Shown here in pieces: positions 8,411 through 18,300 of a stretch of 64,000 nucleotides of DNA. A program made the position numbers and the translations under genes. The notes beneath the pieces were generated by a model that saw only the letters and a program-made list of their open reading frames with translations, searched no databases and had not been told where the DNA came from. This DNA is from Chitinophagales bacterium (GTDB lineage: Bacteria; Bacteroidota; Bacteroidia; Chitinophagales; CAIOSU01), in NCBI GenBank assembly GCA_018401955.1, contig JAGYJT010000006.1:1-64000 (forward strand), given 5' to 3'. The number at the start of each line of letters is the position of its first letter. Within the stretch, counting starts at the first letter, position 1.

Positions 8411-8456
8411 ATAGTAATAGTGGTAAGTTGTAATACCCCGTAATACGCAGTTAAGC

Positions 8457-9116
8457 CTATTTAGTTGCGGTTTTGAGGTATGAGAACAACTGCTCATTAA
8501 GATTTAAAACTTGTTTCTCCGCTTTGCCCTTGTTTGCCGCTCTAATATAGTATGGAAACGGATCGCGCATTTGCATAAAGTTTTTATCCCTCATCACCAA
8601 AGCACGCTCAAGTACCTCACCGGCCACATAATCGGGTAGCGGCACCAGTGTATCGCCAGGTATTACTTTGGTTTCCCCCTCCAGCGGACCAAATTCGGCA
8701 ACCATATAAAAGTTTAGATTGGGTTTAATACTGTCGGCCCGCACTAATTTATTATTGAGAAACACACCACTGCTTTTGCCTGATTTAATCAACTCTGTAT
8801 CATCGGCATAGAAGAAAAAAACAGGGGCAAAACTAAAGTGCTGGTTAAAGGCATCTACTATATCCCTGTTTTCTTGGTACTGCTCATCTTCTATACGGTT
8901 GGCAATATCATGCTGCCCATTTTTACGGTGCAGGTCAATAGATTTGTTTCGGGTTTGCAGCCTTACTAGCAACACACCGCCCGTGAGTGCTTTAATTTGC
9001 TCTTGCGCATATTGTCTTTTCCACTTACCGTATCGTATGCTATAATCATCTTGTGGGTACCAAGCGGCCAACAACACCATGCCCATTAGCAACGAAAGTA
9101 TAGAAAGTCTTTTCAT
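8457..9116 (-). CDS. Hypothetical exported protein
   Basis: From the ATG at 9116 the protein is 219 residues and begins MKRLSILSLLMGMVLLAAW, a signal peptide; the longer frame to 9182 lacks a sensible N-terminus. The mature part is charged in its first half (KWKRQYAQEQIKALTGGVLLVRLQTR), then has alternating strands and helices. No catalytic motif is recognised. The LVRLQTR-NKSID-L pattern is common in Bacteroidetes periplasmic proteins. It lies just upstream of the lipoprotein gene and is likely coexpressed with it. Confidence 0.7.
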   Translation of the reverse strand: MKRLSILSLLMGMVLLAAWYPQDDYSIRYGKWKRQYAQEQIKALTGGVLLVRLQTRNKSIDLHRKNGQHDIANRIEDEQYQENRDIVDAFNQHFSFAPVFFFYADDTELIKSGKSSGVFLNNKLVRADSIKPNLNFYMVAEFGPLEGETKVIPGDTLVPLPDYVAGEVLERALVMRDKNFMQMRDPFPYYIRAANKGKAEKQVLNLNEQLFSYLKTATK

Positions 9117-9230
9117 AGTAAATATTTTTGGTGGTTGATAGTAAGACGGCCAATACTTGCAAAACAGTTGCAGTAGCATCAAAAATAAATACCGCTTTTA
9201 ATTTGTAGCCCTGCTATTGGGCATAAAAAC

Positions 9231-9260
9231 AACGGGAGACATGTTGCCATGCCTCCCGTT
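9231..9260 (-). terminator. Terminator of clpP
   Basis: AACGGGAG (9231-9238) pairs with CTCCCGTT (9253-9260), and an inner CATG/CATG pairing extends the stem. On the minus strand the hairpin is followed by GTTTTTAT. Confidence 0.7.
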
Positions 9261-9282
9261 TGGATAGTGTATAGGAAGGATA

Positions 9283-9882
9283 TTAAAATTTCTCTAAAAT
9301 TCCATCAACAATGCCGTATTCAACAGATTCTTTAGCAGTCATCCAATAATCGCGGTCAAAGTCTTTCATTACTTTATCAAAAGTCTGACCGCAGTTGTCG
9401 GCCAATATTTGGGCACCAAGGGCTTTGGTGCGTTTAATTTCGCGGGCTGTAATGGCCAAATCGCTTGCGCTACCTTGTGCACCGCCAATACTAGGCTGGT
9501 GAATCATTACACGGCCGTTAGGAAAAATAAAACGTTTGCCTTTCTCGCCTTGGCTTAGTAGCAACGAGCCCATAGAGGCAGCAAGGCCCATACAGATGGT
9601 TGATACCGGTGAGCTTATCATTTGCATCACGTCCATCATTACCATACCGCTGGTAACTATGCCGCCAGGGCTATTGATGTATAGCTTAATTTCTTTGCCT
9701 GGCTCTTGGCCTTCCAAGTACAACAAACGGTCAACCACGTATTTACTGGTTTCATCGGTTACGGCACCCCAAAGGAAAACTTTACGGTCTTCAAGGAATT
9801 TTTTATCAAATCGGCCAAAATCTTTAAACTGGTTCAATAAGGCTTCTTTTGGGTCTTCTTCTTCGTCTTCAAACTTATACAT
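9283..9882 (-). CDS. clpP: ClpP serine peptidase
   Basis: This is the proteolytic subunit of the cytosolic Clp protease (tetradecamer capped by an AAA+ ATPase). The 199 residues carry the nucleophile Ser103 in [10 protein letters not shown], His128 in MIHQPSIGG and an Asp in KDFDRDYW, and the handle region [14 protein letters not shown]. The N-terminus ([19 protein letters not shown]) is more acidic than the classic ClpP start and has no propeptide-like stretch, so this may be a second ClpP paralogue. No clpX or tig is beside it, unlike the common clpP-clpX order. It is monocistronic, with its own terminator. Confidence 0.93.
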   Translation of the reverse strand: MYKFEDEEEDPKEALLNQFKDFGRFDKKFLEDRKVFLWGAVTDETSKYVVDRLLYLEGQEPGKEIKLYINSPGGIVTSGMVMMDVMQMISSPVSTICMGLAASMGSLLLSQGEKGKRFIFPNGRVMIHQPSIGGAQGSASDLAITAREIKRTKALGAQILADNCGQTFDKVMKDFDRDYWMTAKESVEYGIVDGILEKF

Positions 9883-10058
9883 GGTATAGGTGCTTTTATA
9901 GAGTATTAATGTTTCGAGGGCTAAATTTAAGAGTAATTAGTAACTAGTGATTAGTAATTAGTAAAAAAGTTAGGGATATTTAGTCAACAATCGATTGATA
10001 ACGTGTTCTGTCATCAGAAAGTTTGCTAAAAAATCGAATCCTTACTGAGCTATAGTCC

Positions 10059-10066
10059 TATCTTTG
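10059..10066 (+). promoter_or_regulatory. Candidate -7 element of hldD
   Basis: TATCTTTG is an exact match to TAnnTTTG, 51 bp before the hldD ATG. No clear -33 TTTG was found at the right distance. The 5' UTR that would follow contains an A/C-rich repeat tract (TAACCAATAAC-like words). Confidence 0.4.
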
Positions 10067-10117
10067 TGGATATTGTTTACCCGTAACCAATAACAAATAA
10101 CTAGTAACTACGCACAG

Positions 10118-11074
10118 ATGATAGCAATTACAGGCGCGGCAGGTTTTATTGGTAGTTGTTTAGCAACGGCGCTGTACAGTGCAGGCCAGCACGATTTGTT
10201 GTTGGTGGATGATTTTGGTAGGGACGACAAGTTGCCCAACCTTGCGGCACTTAAACAGCAAAACCGCATGGAGCGGTTTGAGTTTTTGGATTGGCTGGAA
10301 GACAACGCCCACAAGCTCGAATTCATTATCCACTTGGGTGCCCGAACGGATACTACTGAGTTTAACGTTACCATTTTTAATGAGCTAAACCTCAATTACT
10401 CCAAATCAATTTGGGAATCGTGTGCACAGCACAACATACCACTTATATATGCATCTTCGGCAGCTACCTATGGCCTGGGTGAGCAAGGTTTTGATGACGA
10501 CCACCATAAAATACCATTATTAAAGCCGCTGAACCCTTACGGGCAAAGCAAGCAAGATTTTGATGTATGGGCCTTGGCACAAACCGAGCAACCGCCGTTT
10601 TGGGCTGGGCTGAAGTTTTTCAACGTATATGGCCCCAACGAGTACCACAAGGGCCGCATGGGTTCGGTGGTTTTCCATGCATACATGCAGATAAAAGAAA
10701 CGGGACAAATGACCCTTTTCCGTTCGCACAACCCAGAATACAAAGATGGTGAGCAGCTGCGCGACTTTATCTATGTAATGGATGTAGTGAATGTAATCGT
10801 TTGGTTGATGGAGCACAAACCCACTTCGGCCATCTATAATCTAGGCACGGGCCAAGCCCGCACGTTTATCGACCTTACCAAAGCCACCTTTATGGCCATG
10901 GGTATTGAGCCGGTAATCAATTTTAGAGACACTCCTGAAGACATCCGCGACAAATACCAATACTTCACCGAAGCCAATATGGAGAAACTGTGCGCGGCTG
11001 GCTACACCCAACCTTTTACTAGCTTGGAAGATGGGGTAGGAGAGTATGTTGGGGTGTTGAATTCAAAATTGTAA
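10118..11074 (+). CDS. hldD: ADP-L-glycero-D-manno-heptose 6-epimerase
   Basis: It makes ADP-L-glycero-beta-D-manno-heptose for the lipopolysaccharide inner core by epimerising the D-glycero form, using bound NADP. The 318 residues form an extended short-chain dehydrogenase: nucleotide loop GAAGFIG at 6-12, catalytic YGQSK in LNPYGQSKQDFD, and the family segment FNVYGPNEYHKGRMGSVV. Substrate-side motif YKDGEQLRDFIYV is also present. It is a single gene here; no other heptose genes adjoin. It shows that the cell has an outer membrane with heptose-containing LPS. Confidence 0.93.
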   Translation: MIAITGAAGFIGSCLATALYSAGQHDLLLVDDFGRDDKLPNLAALKQQNRMERFEFLDWLEDNAHKLEFIIHLGARTDTTEFNVTIFNELNLNYSKSIWESCAQHNIPLIYASSAATYGLGEQGFDDDHHKIPLLKPLNPYGQSKQDFDVWALAQTEQPPFWAGLKFFNVYGPNEYHKGRMGSVVFHAYMQIKETGQMTLFRSHNPEYKDGEQLRDFIYVMDVVNVIVWLMEHKPTSAIYNLGTGQARTFIDLTKATFMAMGIEPVINFRDTPEDIRDKYQYFTEANMEKLCAAGYTQPFTSLEDGVGEYVGVLNSKL

Positions 11075-11453
11075 TACGGCAGGCTAAATGTAATTAAGTT
11101 GAGGATTTAGCTTCTTAATTGCATTCCCGACGTGTCATGGTGAGCGGAGCCGAACCATCCGTAACATGTACACGTAACTTGTACGCAAAATACAAGGACT
11201 CATAGCATCTTAAAAGGATAATGTTTTGCCACCTACATTATGAATGGTTCGTAATTCGACGACGCTCACTATGACATCCGCTCACCATGGCACGCAACTA
11301 CATCAGTCAGGTCACTCCCCAGCGTTAACTTTATGCCATTAGAAGGAGCCAAGGTGGTATAAAACAAAAGCCGCTCCTGTTTCCAAGAGCGGCTTTATAT
11401 CAGGTTCAATTATCAGTTACCAATCAACCAGTAACCAATAACCGATAACCAAA
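11075..11453. repeat. Gene-free spacer with inverted repeat copies
   Basis: 379 bp without a gene. TGTCATGGTGAGCG (11133-11146) recurs as a complement (CGCTCACTATGACA, 11263-11276) and again at 11280-11292. A related word, TGTCATCCTGAGCG, occurs at 39228-39241, so this is a dispersed intergenic repeat. The right end (about 11407-11452) holds TTACCAATCAACCAGTAACC-type words also seen elsewhere in the window. Confidence 0.6.
11367..11396 (-). terminator. Terminator of the 2-Cys peroxiredoxin gene
   Basis: A 10-bp perfect stem (AAAGCCGCTC / GAGCGGCTTT) has a 10-nt loop. On the minus strand it is followed by TGTTTT. It lies 57 bp after the stop codon. Confidence 0.75.
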
Positions 11454-12083
11454 TTAATGGGTAGCCAAGTAAGAAGAAACACCAGCGTGGTCGGCTTTCA
11501 TGCCTTCTTTGCCTTCTTCCCAGTTAGCGGGGCAAACTTCACCTTTCTCTTCTACAAACTGTAGGGCTTTCAAGGTACGGATGGCCTCGTCAACGTTACG
11601 GCCCAATGGCAAGTCGTTAATGGTTTCGTGACGTACCACACCATTTTTGTCGATAAGGAACAAGCCACGGTAAGCAACCGGTTCGCCTTCGAAAGTGGTT
11701 TGGCCTTCGTCGTTGTAGTCAAACTCACCGGCCAATACACCGTAGTTCATGGCAATAGTTTTGCTGAAATCGGCAACCAATGGGTAAGTAACGCCTTCAA
11801 TACCACCTTTATCTTTCGGGGTATTCAACCAAGCCCAGTGGCTAAAGTGTGAATCTACAGAACATGCTACTACTTCGGTATCCAATTTTTTGAACTCATC
11901 CAATTTGGCTTGGAAAGCGTGCAACTCGGTAGGGCACACAAAAGTGAAATCCATAGGGTAGAAAAAGAACACTACGAATTTTTTACCGATGTACTGTTCC
12001 AATGAAAAGTTCTCTTCAAACTCACCACCGTCTACAACAGCCGTGGTGCTAAATTTAGGAGCAGGTTTACCTACTAAAGACAT
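11454..12083 (-). CDS. Peroxiredoxin, typical 2-Cys (AhpC/Prx1 type)
   Basis: It reduces hydrogen peroxide and alkyl peroxides in the cytosol. 209 residues. The peroxidatic Cys50 is in DFTFVCPTE and the resolving Cys184 in GEVCPANWEEG, so it is a typical 2-Cys enzyme regenerated by a thioredoxin or AhpF. The C-terminal tail is long (ADHAGVSSYLATH) as in Prx1/AhpC proteins sensitive to over-oxidation. No ahpF is adjacent. A second, 1-Cys peroxiredoxin sits at 53063-53731. Confidence 0.94.
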   Translation of the reverse strand: MSLVGKPAPKFSTTAVVDGGEFEENFSLEQYIGKKFVVFFFYPMDFTFVCPTELHAFQAKLDEFKKLDTEVVACSVDSHFSHWAWLNTPKDKGGIEGVTYPLVADFSKTIAMNYGVLAGEFDYNDEGQTTFEGEPVAYRGLFLIDKNGVVRHETINDLPLGRNVDEAIRTLKALQFVEEKGEVCPANWEEGKEGMKADHAGVSSYLATH

Positions 12084-12306
12084 AATAATCTGGTTTTAGG
12101 GTTTAATATTGATTGTTGCAACATCGACAGTAACGCACGGTCAGTGCTTATTGTTCCTGTCGTTGCAAAAATAGGAAAATGTGGGTGTAATGCGATGGAT
12201 GGGGTGAGTATTAATTATATGATGATGTTTGTTTGACAGAAGGCATTATATTTGAAATACAGTGAGTCATCATTTTTTGCTTAATCCGTTATATACAATT
12301 TAAGGG

Positions 12307-12744
12307 ATGAAGATATTTATAGAGGAGTTCATTAGGCCAAATTCATTTTTGCAGTTTCAAGTAGGTGACATTTTAGATTTGTCAACTTATGTGCAAGGTC
12401 TTGACTACAATGCAATCAATGCTCAGGCATTTTATTTTTTTAGCACTCCAATTGATGTTGAGGTAACCCTTAAGGATGGCACCATAAATTCATTCGATAT
12501 TCTTCTTCGGAATCAATCTAACAGTCTTTTTCTTGGAAAGAGTGAAACTTCTAATATGGAGTTGTCAACGTGTGACTTGGATTCTGCTATTAGTTACTTG
12601 CAAAGTAGAGATGCAATATTTACTGTTGGTGAAATGGATACTGCTAAGTGCATTACATTGGTATATCACGCTGACTTAGATATTAATCTATTTTTTGACG
12701 TTGAGAATTCCCCACAATTATCATTGATACACATTTGCAAGTAA
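12307..12744 (+). CDS. Orphan hypothetical protein
   Basis: 145 residues, no signal peptide or membrane helix, mixed strand/helix (NAQAFYFFSTPIDVEVTLKDG, then NSLFLGKSETSNMEL). I do not recognise it. The gene is visibly A+T-rich next to hldD, the peroxiredoxin and pruA, which hints at later arrival. Its small acidic, Asp/Ser-rich character is like many immunity-type or contact-system accessory proteins, but no toxin gene is next to it. The C-terminal LSLIHICK ends abruptly. Confidence 0.6.
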   Translation: MKIFIEEFIRPNSFLQFQVGDILDLSTYVQGLDYNAINAQAFYFFSTPIDVEVTLKDGTINSFDILLRNQSNSLFLGKSETSNMELSTCDLDSAISYLQSRDAIFTVGEMDTAKCITLVYHADLDINLFFDVENSPQLSLIHICK

Positions 12745-12826
12745 TTTACTCGGCCCATCCGAATGCCCCGAGCGTAGGATTTGTAATCCGCTATTGGAAG
12801 AATAATCGTACAAAAACAGAAATAGG

Positions 12827-13441
12827 GTGATAGCAAAAAACAGAAACAACAACATTATCATATTGTTGGCTGCATTCCTCTCTATTTGGGGATGTGAAGA
12901 GTTTGTAAGAAGAAAGATAGGTGGGTTTGCAGGTAGCTATCCATTTGCGGAAAGCTGGGATATACACGCCACTGAGGACGAGGTGATAGCGGCAATAGTT
13001 GAGTTAAAGAGAGAAAACCCCAGTTTGCAGCCACCCAACGAAGAGGAGCTGTATTTCCCAAGAAAAATGGATTACGACTGGGGTTCGGATGAAATGAAGG
13101 ACCATTTGCACCGTTCAATAGCCCTTAAAGATTCAACTCTGCCTTTGCCACCAATGACCAAGAGCAACACCACATCGGGTAATTGGCTTTTCATTCATTT
13201 TTACTACTCTGGCACTAAAGAAATTGTATATACATGGACTAGTCCTGAATATGGTGATACAACAATTACGACGTTTGCCTTTGTAAGCCTTAGAAATATT
13301 GATAACCCAAAAGGAACAAGAAAGCTCATAAACAGGGATTTTTGGTACTTGGCAAACAAGTGGCAGATACATAAGTTTAAAACCACGGTCGTGGATAGAA
13401 TAAAAGAAATAGTAGCACGTAAAAGGGCTTCAAAGGCGTAG
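12827..13441 (+). CDS. Hypothetical lipoprotein
   Basis: The start is GTG at 12827; no ATG lies in frame before the signal peptide. It gives MIAKNRNNNIIILLAAFLSIWGC, a basic N-terminus, hydrophobic core and lipobox SIWGC (Cys23). The mature part (about 180 residues) has FPRKMDYDWGSDEMKD and NWLFIHFYYSG, and ends in a Lys/Arg-rich helix. No family recognised. It lies 82 bp behind the orphan gene in the same direction; the two may form a small accessory unit. Confidence 0.65.
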   Translation: MIAKNRNNNIIILLAAFLSIWGCEEFVRRKIGGFAGSYPFAESWDIHATEDEVIAAIVELKRENPSLQPPNEEELYFPRKMDYDWGSDEMKDHLHRSIALKDSTLPLPPMTKSNTTSGNWLFIHFYYSGTKEIVYTWTSPEYGDTTITTFAFVSLRNIDNPKGTRKLINRDFWYLANKWQIHKFKTTVVDRIKEIVARKRASKA

Positions 13442-13468
13442 TTGGTTAGCTGACCAGCCCCCCAATCG

Positions 13469-13538
13469 TCCTCGTCTTTCTTTTAACGAGGATGAAACGG
13501 ACACCGCGTCTTCAGCCTGTCCCGCCTTGGGCGGGGAC
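13469..13538. repeat. Two hairpins between the lipoprotein gene and pruA
   Basis: TCCTCGT / ACGAGGA (13469-13492) and GTCCCGCC / GGCGGG (13519-13535) form separate stems. Neither has a T-run on the plus strand. They look like intergenic repeat sequence rather than a terminator. Confidence 0.4.
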
Positions 13539-13649
13539 GCCCGTATGTTATTTTGAACCTTTCGTTCAATCCATCTACCCATCCAAACCCACCCACCCGC
13601 AAAATTTCCATATCTTAGCCACAGCTATTGTTTAACCAAATTATATACC

Positions 13650-15278
13650 ATGGCGAATGCTATTTTTCGTGTGCCGAAGGCGGTAAATGAACCTGTAAAA
13701 AACTATGCACCGGGCTCACCGGAGCGGACTGAATTGAAGGCGGCTTTAAAGGAACTAAAGGGCCAAGAGCTTGATATACCGATGGTTATTGGTGGTAAGG
13801 AAATCCGTACCAACAACAAGGTTGCCATACACCCCCCACACGAGCTATCGCATACCTTGGGGCATTTCCATCATGGCGATGCGCAGCATGTAAAAGACGC
13901 TATTGACGCGGCTTTAGCGGCCAAAGACGAATGGGAAAACACCCCTTGGGAGCAGCGCGCGGCCATCTTTTTAAAGGCTGCCGATTTGTTGGCGGGCAAG
14001 TACCGCGCCGTTACCAATGCGGCTACCATGCTGGGCCAATCTAAAAACGTATATCAAGCTGAGATTGATGCGGTTTGTGAGTTGATTGACTTCTATCGCT
14101 TTAACGTGGAATATGCTACGCAAATGTACAGCGAGCAACCATACTCGCCGCCAGGGCAATGGAACCGCTTGGAGTTCCGTCCGCTGGAGGGGTTTGTGTT
14201 TGCCGTTACACCGTTCAACTTTACCTCAATAGGTGCCAACCTGCCCACGGCGCCGGCTTTGATGGGCAATACCGTGGTTTGGAAACCATCAGAAACCCAG
14301 ATTTATTCTGCTTGGTTTACGATGATGGTGCTAAAAGAAGCTGGCCTGCCCGATGGCGTAATCAATATTATCTATACCGATGGCCCGGTTGCGGGCAATG
14401 TGGTATTTGAGCACCGCGATTTTGCTGGAATCCATTTTACGGGTTCTACCAAAACGTTTAATTACATGTGGAAGACCATTGGCGAAAATATGGACAAATA
14501 CCGCAGCTACCCACGCATAGTAGGGGAGACGGGCGGTAAAGACTTTGTAATTGCCCACCCAAGTGCCGACCCAGTAGCAGTTTCGGTGGCTTTAGCCCGT
14601 GGCGCTTTTGAGTACCAAGGGCAGAAGTGCTCGGCCGCATCGCGTGCTTACATTCCTAAAAGCCTTTGGCCGCAGGTTAAAGAGCGCTTGGTAGCTGACG
14701 TGAAGAGCTTTAAAATGGGCACGGTGGAGCGATTTGATAACTTCATTAATGCCGTTATCGATGAAAAGTCGTTTGATAAACTCGCCAAATATATTGACCA
14801 AGCGAAAGCCGATGGGCAGGAGATAATAGTGGGCGGCAATTACGATAAATCGAAAGGGTACTTTATTGAGCCTACCGTAATTGTAGCCAACGACCCTAAG
14901 TACACGACCATGTGCGAGGAGCTTTTTGGCCCAGTGCTTACCCTATATGTGTACGATGACGATAAGTGGGAAGAAACCTTAGAGTTGGTTGACAGCACCT
15001 CGCCTTATGCCCTTACAGGTGCCGTTTTCTCGCAAGACCGCTATGCCCTTGAGGTAGCCAACCGCAAGCTGAAACACGCTGCCGGTAACTATTACATCAA
15101 CGATAAGCCTACTGGGGCTGTTGTTGGCCAGCAACCGTTTGGCGGTGCGCGCGGCTCGGGCACTAACGATAAGGCAGGTTCCATAATCAACCTATATCGT
15201 TGGGTTTCGGCGCGTACCATGAAAGAGACCCTTTCACCTGCCCTTGACTATCGATATCCGTTTTTGGCTGACGAATAG
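13650..15278 (+). CDS. pruA: 1-pyrroline-5-carboxylate dehydrogenase
   Basis: It oxidises glutamate gamma-semialdehyde to glutamate with NAD+, the second step of proline breakdown. The 542 residues fit the ALDH4A1-like P5CDH family rather than the bifunctional PutA. Catalytic Glu is in VGETGGKDF and the catalytic Cys in YQGQKCSAASRAYIP; the NAD site includes FTGSTKTFN. ATG at 13650 gives the usual start MANAIFRVPKAVNEPV. A TATCTTAG element lies 31 bp upstream. Proline dehydrogenase is not in the window. Confidence 0.95.
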   Translation: MANAIFRVPKAVNEPVKNYAPGSPERTELKAALKELKGQELDIPMVIGGKEIRTNNKVAIHPPHELSHTLGHFHHGDAQHVKDAIDAALAAKDEWENTPWEQRAAIFLKAADLLAGKYRAVTNAATMLGQSKNVYQAEIDAVCELIDFYRFNVEYATQMYSEQPYSPPGQWNRLEFRPLEGFVFAVTPFNFTSIGANLPTAPALMGNTVVWKPSETQIYSAWFTMMVLKEAGLPDGVINIIYTDGPVAGNVVFEHRDFAGIHFTGSTKTFNYMWKTIGENMDKYRSYPRIVGETGGKDFVIAHPSADPVAVSVALARGAFEYQGQKCSAASRAYIPKSLWPQVKERLVADVKSFKMGTVERFDNFINAVIDEKSFDKLAKYIDQAKADGQEIIVGGNYDKSKGYFIEPTVIVANDPKYTTMCEELFGPVLTLYVYDDDKWEETLELVDSTSPYALTGAVFSQDRYALEVANRKLKHAAGNYYINDKPTGAVVGQQPFGGARGSGTNDKAGSIINLYRWVSARTMKETLSPALDYRYPFLADE

Positions 15279-15374
15279 TGCAACTTGCTATTTTGTAGTG
15301 TCAAATCAATCATATTTCCATACAATAAGTTATTTTTACGCTTACACAATACCAGCTAACCCATAATTACCACT

Positions 15375-18300
15375 ATGCGCAAGGGAACTTTACTTAGCAT
15401 TATTTTCAGTATCACTTTTTTAGTGTTTTTGGCACCTCAGGCCTTTAACAATGCCAGCCAACCGCCAGAGGGGCACACCGGTGCACCTGGCGAGTTAAAT
15501 TGCTCGGCATCAGGCTGCCACGTGGGCACTCCGGTATCCAACAGGAGTCTTTTTCGTATGGATATAGTAAGCCGCCCGCCTACATACGATACGGCGGTAA
15601 CCTACAATCTATTTGTAAACAACAGTGCTGGCACTGCAGCCTATGGTTTTCAGGTTACTGCCGTTGATGCAAATGGTTTTCCGGCGGGTAACTTTATATT
15701 AAACAGTACCACTACCACATCGTTGGTTGCGGGTGCTAATGGCAGGCAATATGTTGGTCACAACAATGCCAACTCTACCAATGCTTGGGCGTTTAAATGG
15801 AAGCCAACGCGCTACGTAGGCCCGGTAACGTTTTATATTGCGGGTTTAGGTGCCAATAACGATGGTTCGGTAACTGGCGACCAAACTTACCTAGATACTT
15901 TGCGCTTTGTGGGGCAAGGCCAACCAGCTAACCTTAACGCAGATTTTACCATTAGTAATACTACTGTTTGTGTTGGCGATGCAATAACATACACTAATAC
16001 TAGCACCGGTACTGTAACCACCTACAACTGGACTTTTGGTGCTGGAGCTAATCCGGCAGATGCTGCTACGGTTGGCCCACATAGTGTTACTTACAGCACA
16101 ACCGGCACTAAAACTATCAGTCTAACGGTAGGAGATGGCTTGCTTACCGACACAGAAACAAAAACAGTGACAGTAGTTTCTGCACCTGTGGCTAATGCTG
16201 GTAACGATACCACCATTTGTGCCGGTGGTACTGCAACGCTTCGTGCAACTGGCGGCACTATCTATGCTTGGAGCAATGGTGCTGGCTCAGGTGCTAGCGT
16301 AACCGTTAGTCCACTTACCACCACTACTTATACCGTAACCGCTACATCGGGCTCATGCACGGCTACTGATGAGGTAATTGTAACCGTTAGCCCTGGCCCT
16401 GCTGCCGATGCTGGCGTAAATGATACCGTTTGCCTTGGCGAACCTGCTACCCTTACCGCCTCAGGTGGGGTTGGTTATCAATGGAATACTACCCAAACTA
16501 CTGCCACTATTACGGCAATAATACCTGCTGCTGGTACCTATACGGCTGTAGTTACCGTAACCGATGCACAAGGCTGCACAGGTGTTGACTCTGCCCAAGT
16601 AATTGTAAACCCACTACCTAACGTAACCGTTGCCGATGTTACTACCTGTGGCACGGGCACGGCGACATTAGATGCTGGTGCTGGTTTTGCATCTTATGTA
16701 TGGAGTAATGCTGATGTTACGCAAACAACCGATGTAACCACTACTGGAAGCTATAGTGTAACCGTTACCGATGCCAATGGCTGCGAAAATGCCGATACGG
16801 CCACCGCTACTATTCTTTCTAGTTTGGTAGTTACGCTTAACGATACCAGCTTTTGCCCAGGCGGTAGTGTAACTCTAGATGCTGGCTACCCAGGTGCTAC
16901 TTATTTGTGGAGCGATAACTCAACAGACCAAACCCTTGTAGTTACCTCAGCTGGCACTTATAGCGTAACCGTTACCGATGGTAGCTGCAGTGGTAGCGAA
17001 GATGCAGTAGTAAGTATTGCTACTTTGCCTTCGGTGGGCGCGGGTGCTGATGTTATTATTTGCGCTGGTGATGTTGCCAATATTGGTAATCCGGATAGTG
17101 TAGATGTGGTTATCGTTCAATCAGAAAATTTTAACGGTTGTGGTCTTCCAACAGGTTGGCAGGCAAACATTCTGGCTGGTGTTGATAATTGGCTGTTCAC
17201 AGTACCTAGTTATGGCGGCGGCGGTATTAACGGCTCTTGTATGGCGCATTTTAACGATGACGACGCTGGCAGCGGCCAAGTAAACAGAGTAGAACTTTTG
17301 TCTCCAAGTTTTGATGCTACCCCTTACAGTGTTTTATTGGTAAACCTAGATGTTCACTTTAGGGTATCAACAAGTAGCCAATTTAATATTCAAGTTTGGG
17401 ATGGTACTGCATACCAAGATTTAGCCGTTTACAATTCAACTATCAACGGTAACACTTGGGGTAGCTTTCAAAACGAGACGTTTGACTTGACTCCTTACCT
17501 AAACGCTAACCTTCACCTTCGTTTCTTTTACGATGATTTGGGTGGCTACGAGTGGTGGGCTGGTATAGATAACTTCCTTGTTGGTGGTATTCCAGCGGGT
17601 CTATATTCTTGGTCGCCAACCACAGGGCTTGCTGATCCAAATTCACCATTAACCACCGCACAACCTACAACCACTACAAGCTATGTATTGTCGGCAACTG
17701 TAAATGGCTGCACCAAAACTGATACGGTGCTGGTTACGGTTAACCAATCGCCAACGGTTTCGTTTACCGGTATTGCCACCACTTATTGCGCAGACGTGGA
17801 CGTGGATTATTCATTAACAGGCACTCCTACTGGAGGTACATTCAGCGGTCCTGGCGTTACAGGCAGCAGTTTTAATCCGTCGGATGCTGGTGCTGGCGTG
17901 CACAATGTGGTTTATGAATATTTTGATGCCGCACTTAACTGCACAGGCAGAGACACCATAGTTGTTACGGTCAATCCTATTCCAAATGCGGTTATCACCA
18001 GTGCTAACACTTTTGTTTGTATTGATGAGCCTGCATTTACCTTAACAGCAACCCCTGCGGGTGGTACTTTTAGTGGTCCTGGGGTAAGCAGCGGCACCTT
18101 TAATGCAAGTATTGCTGGCGCTGGTGCTCATCTTGTTTCCTACGTTTACACTAGCCCAGCAGGATGCTCGGATACTGCTACTATTATTTACAATGTTGTT
18201 GACTTTACACCAAGCTTTAGTGGTTTGGGTAGTGGTTATTGTGCATCTACTAGCACCACGGTTGCTTTAACTGGAAGCCCTGCTGGCGGTACTTTCAGTG

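Noticed and set aside
12839..12905. TTG start within the signal peptide of the lipoprotein gene
   Set aside because: It would remove the basic N-terminal residues needed for a signal peptide; GTG at 12827 is better.
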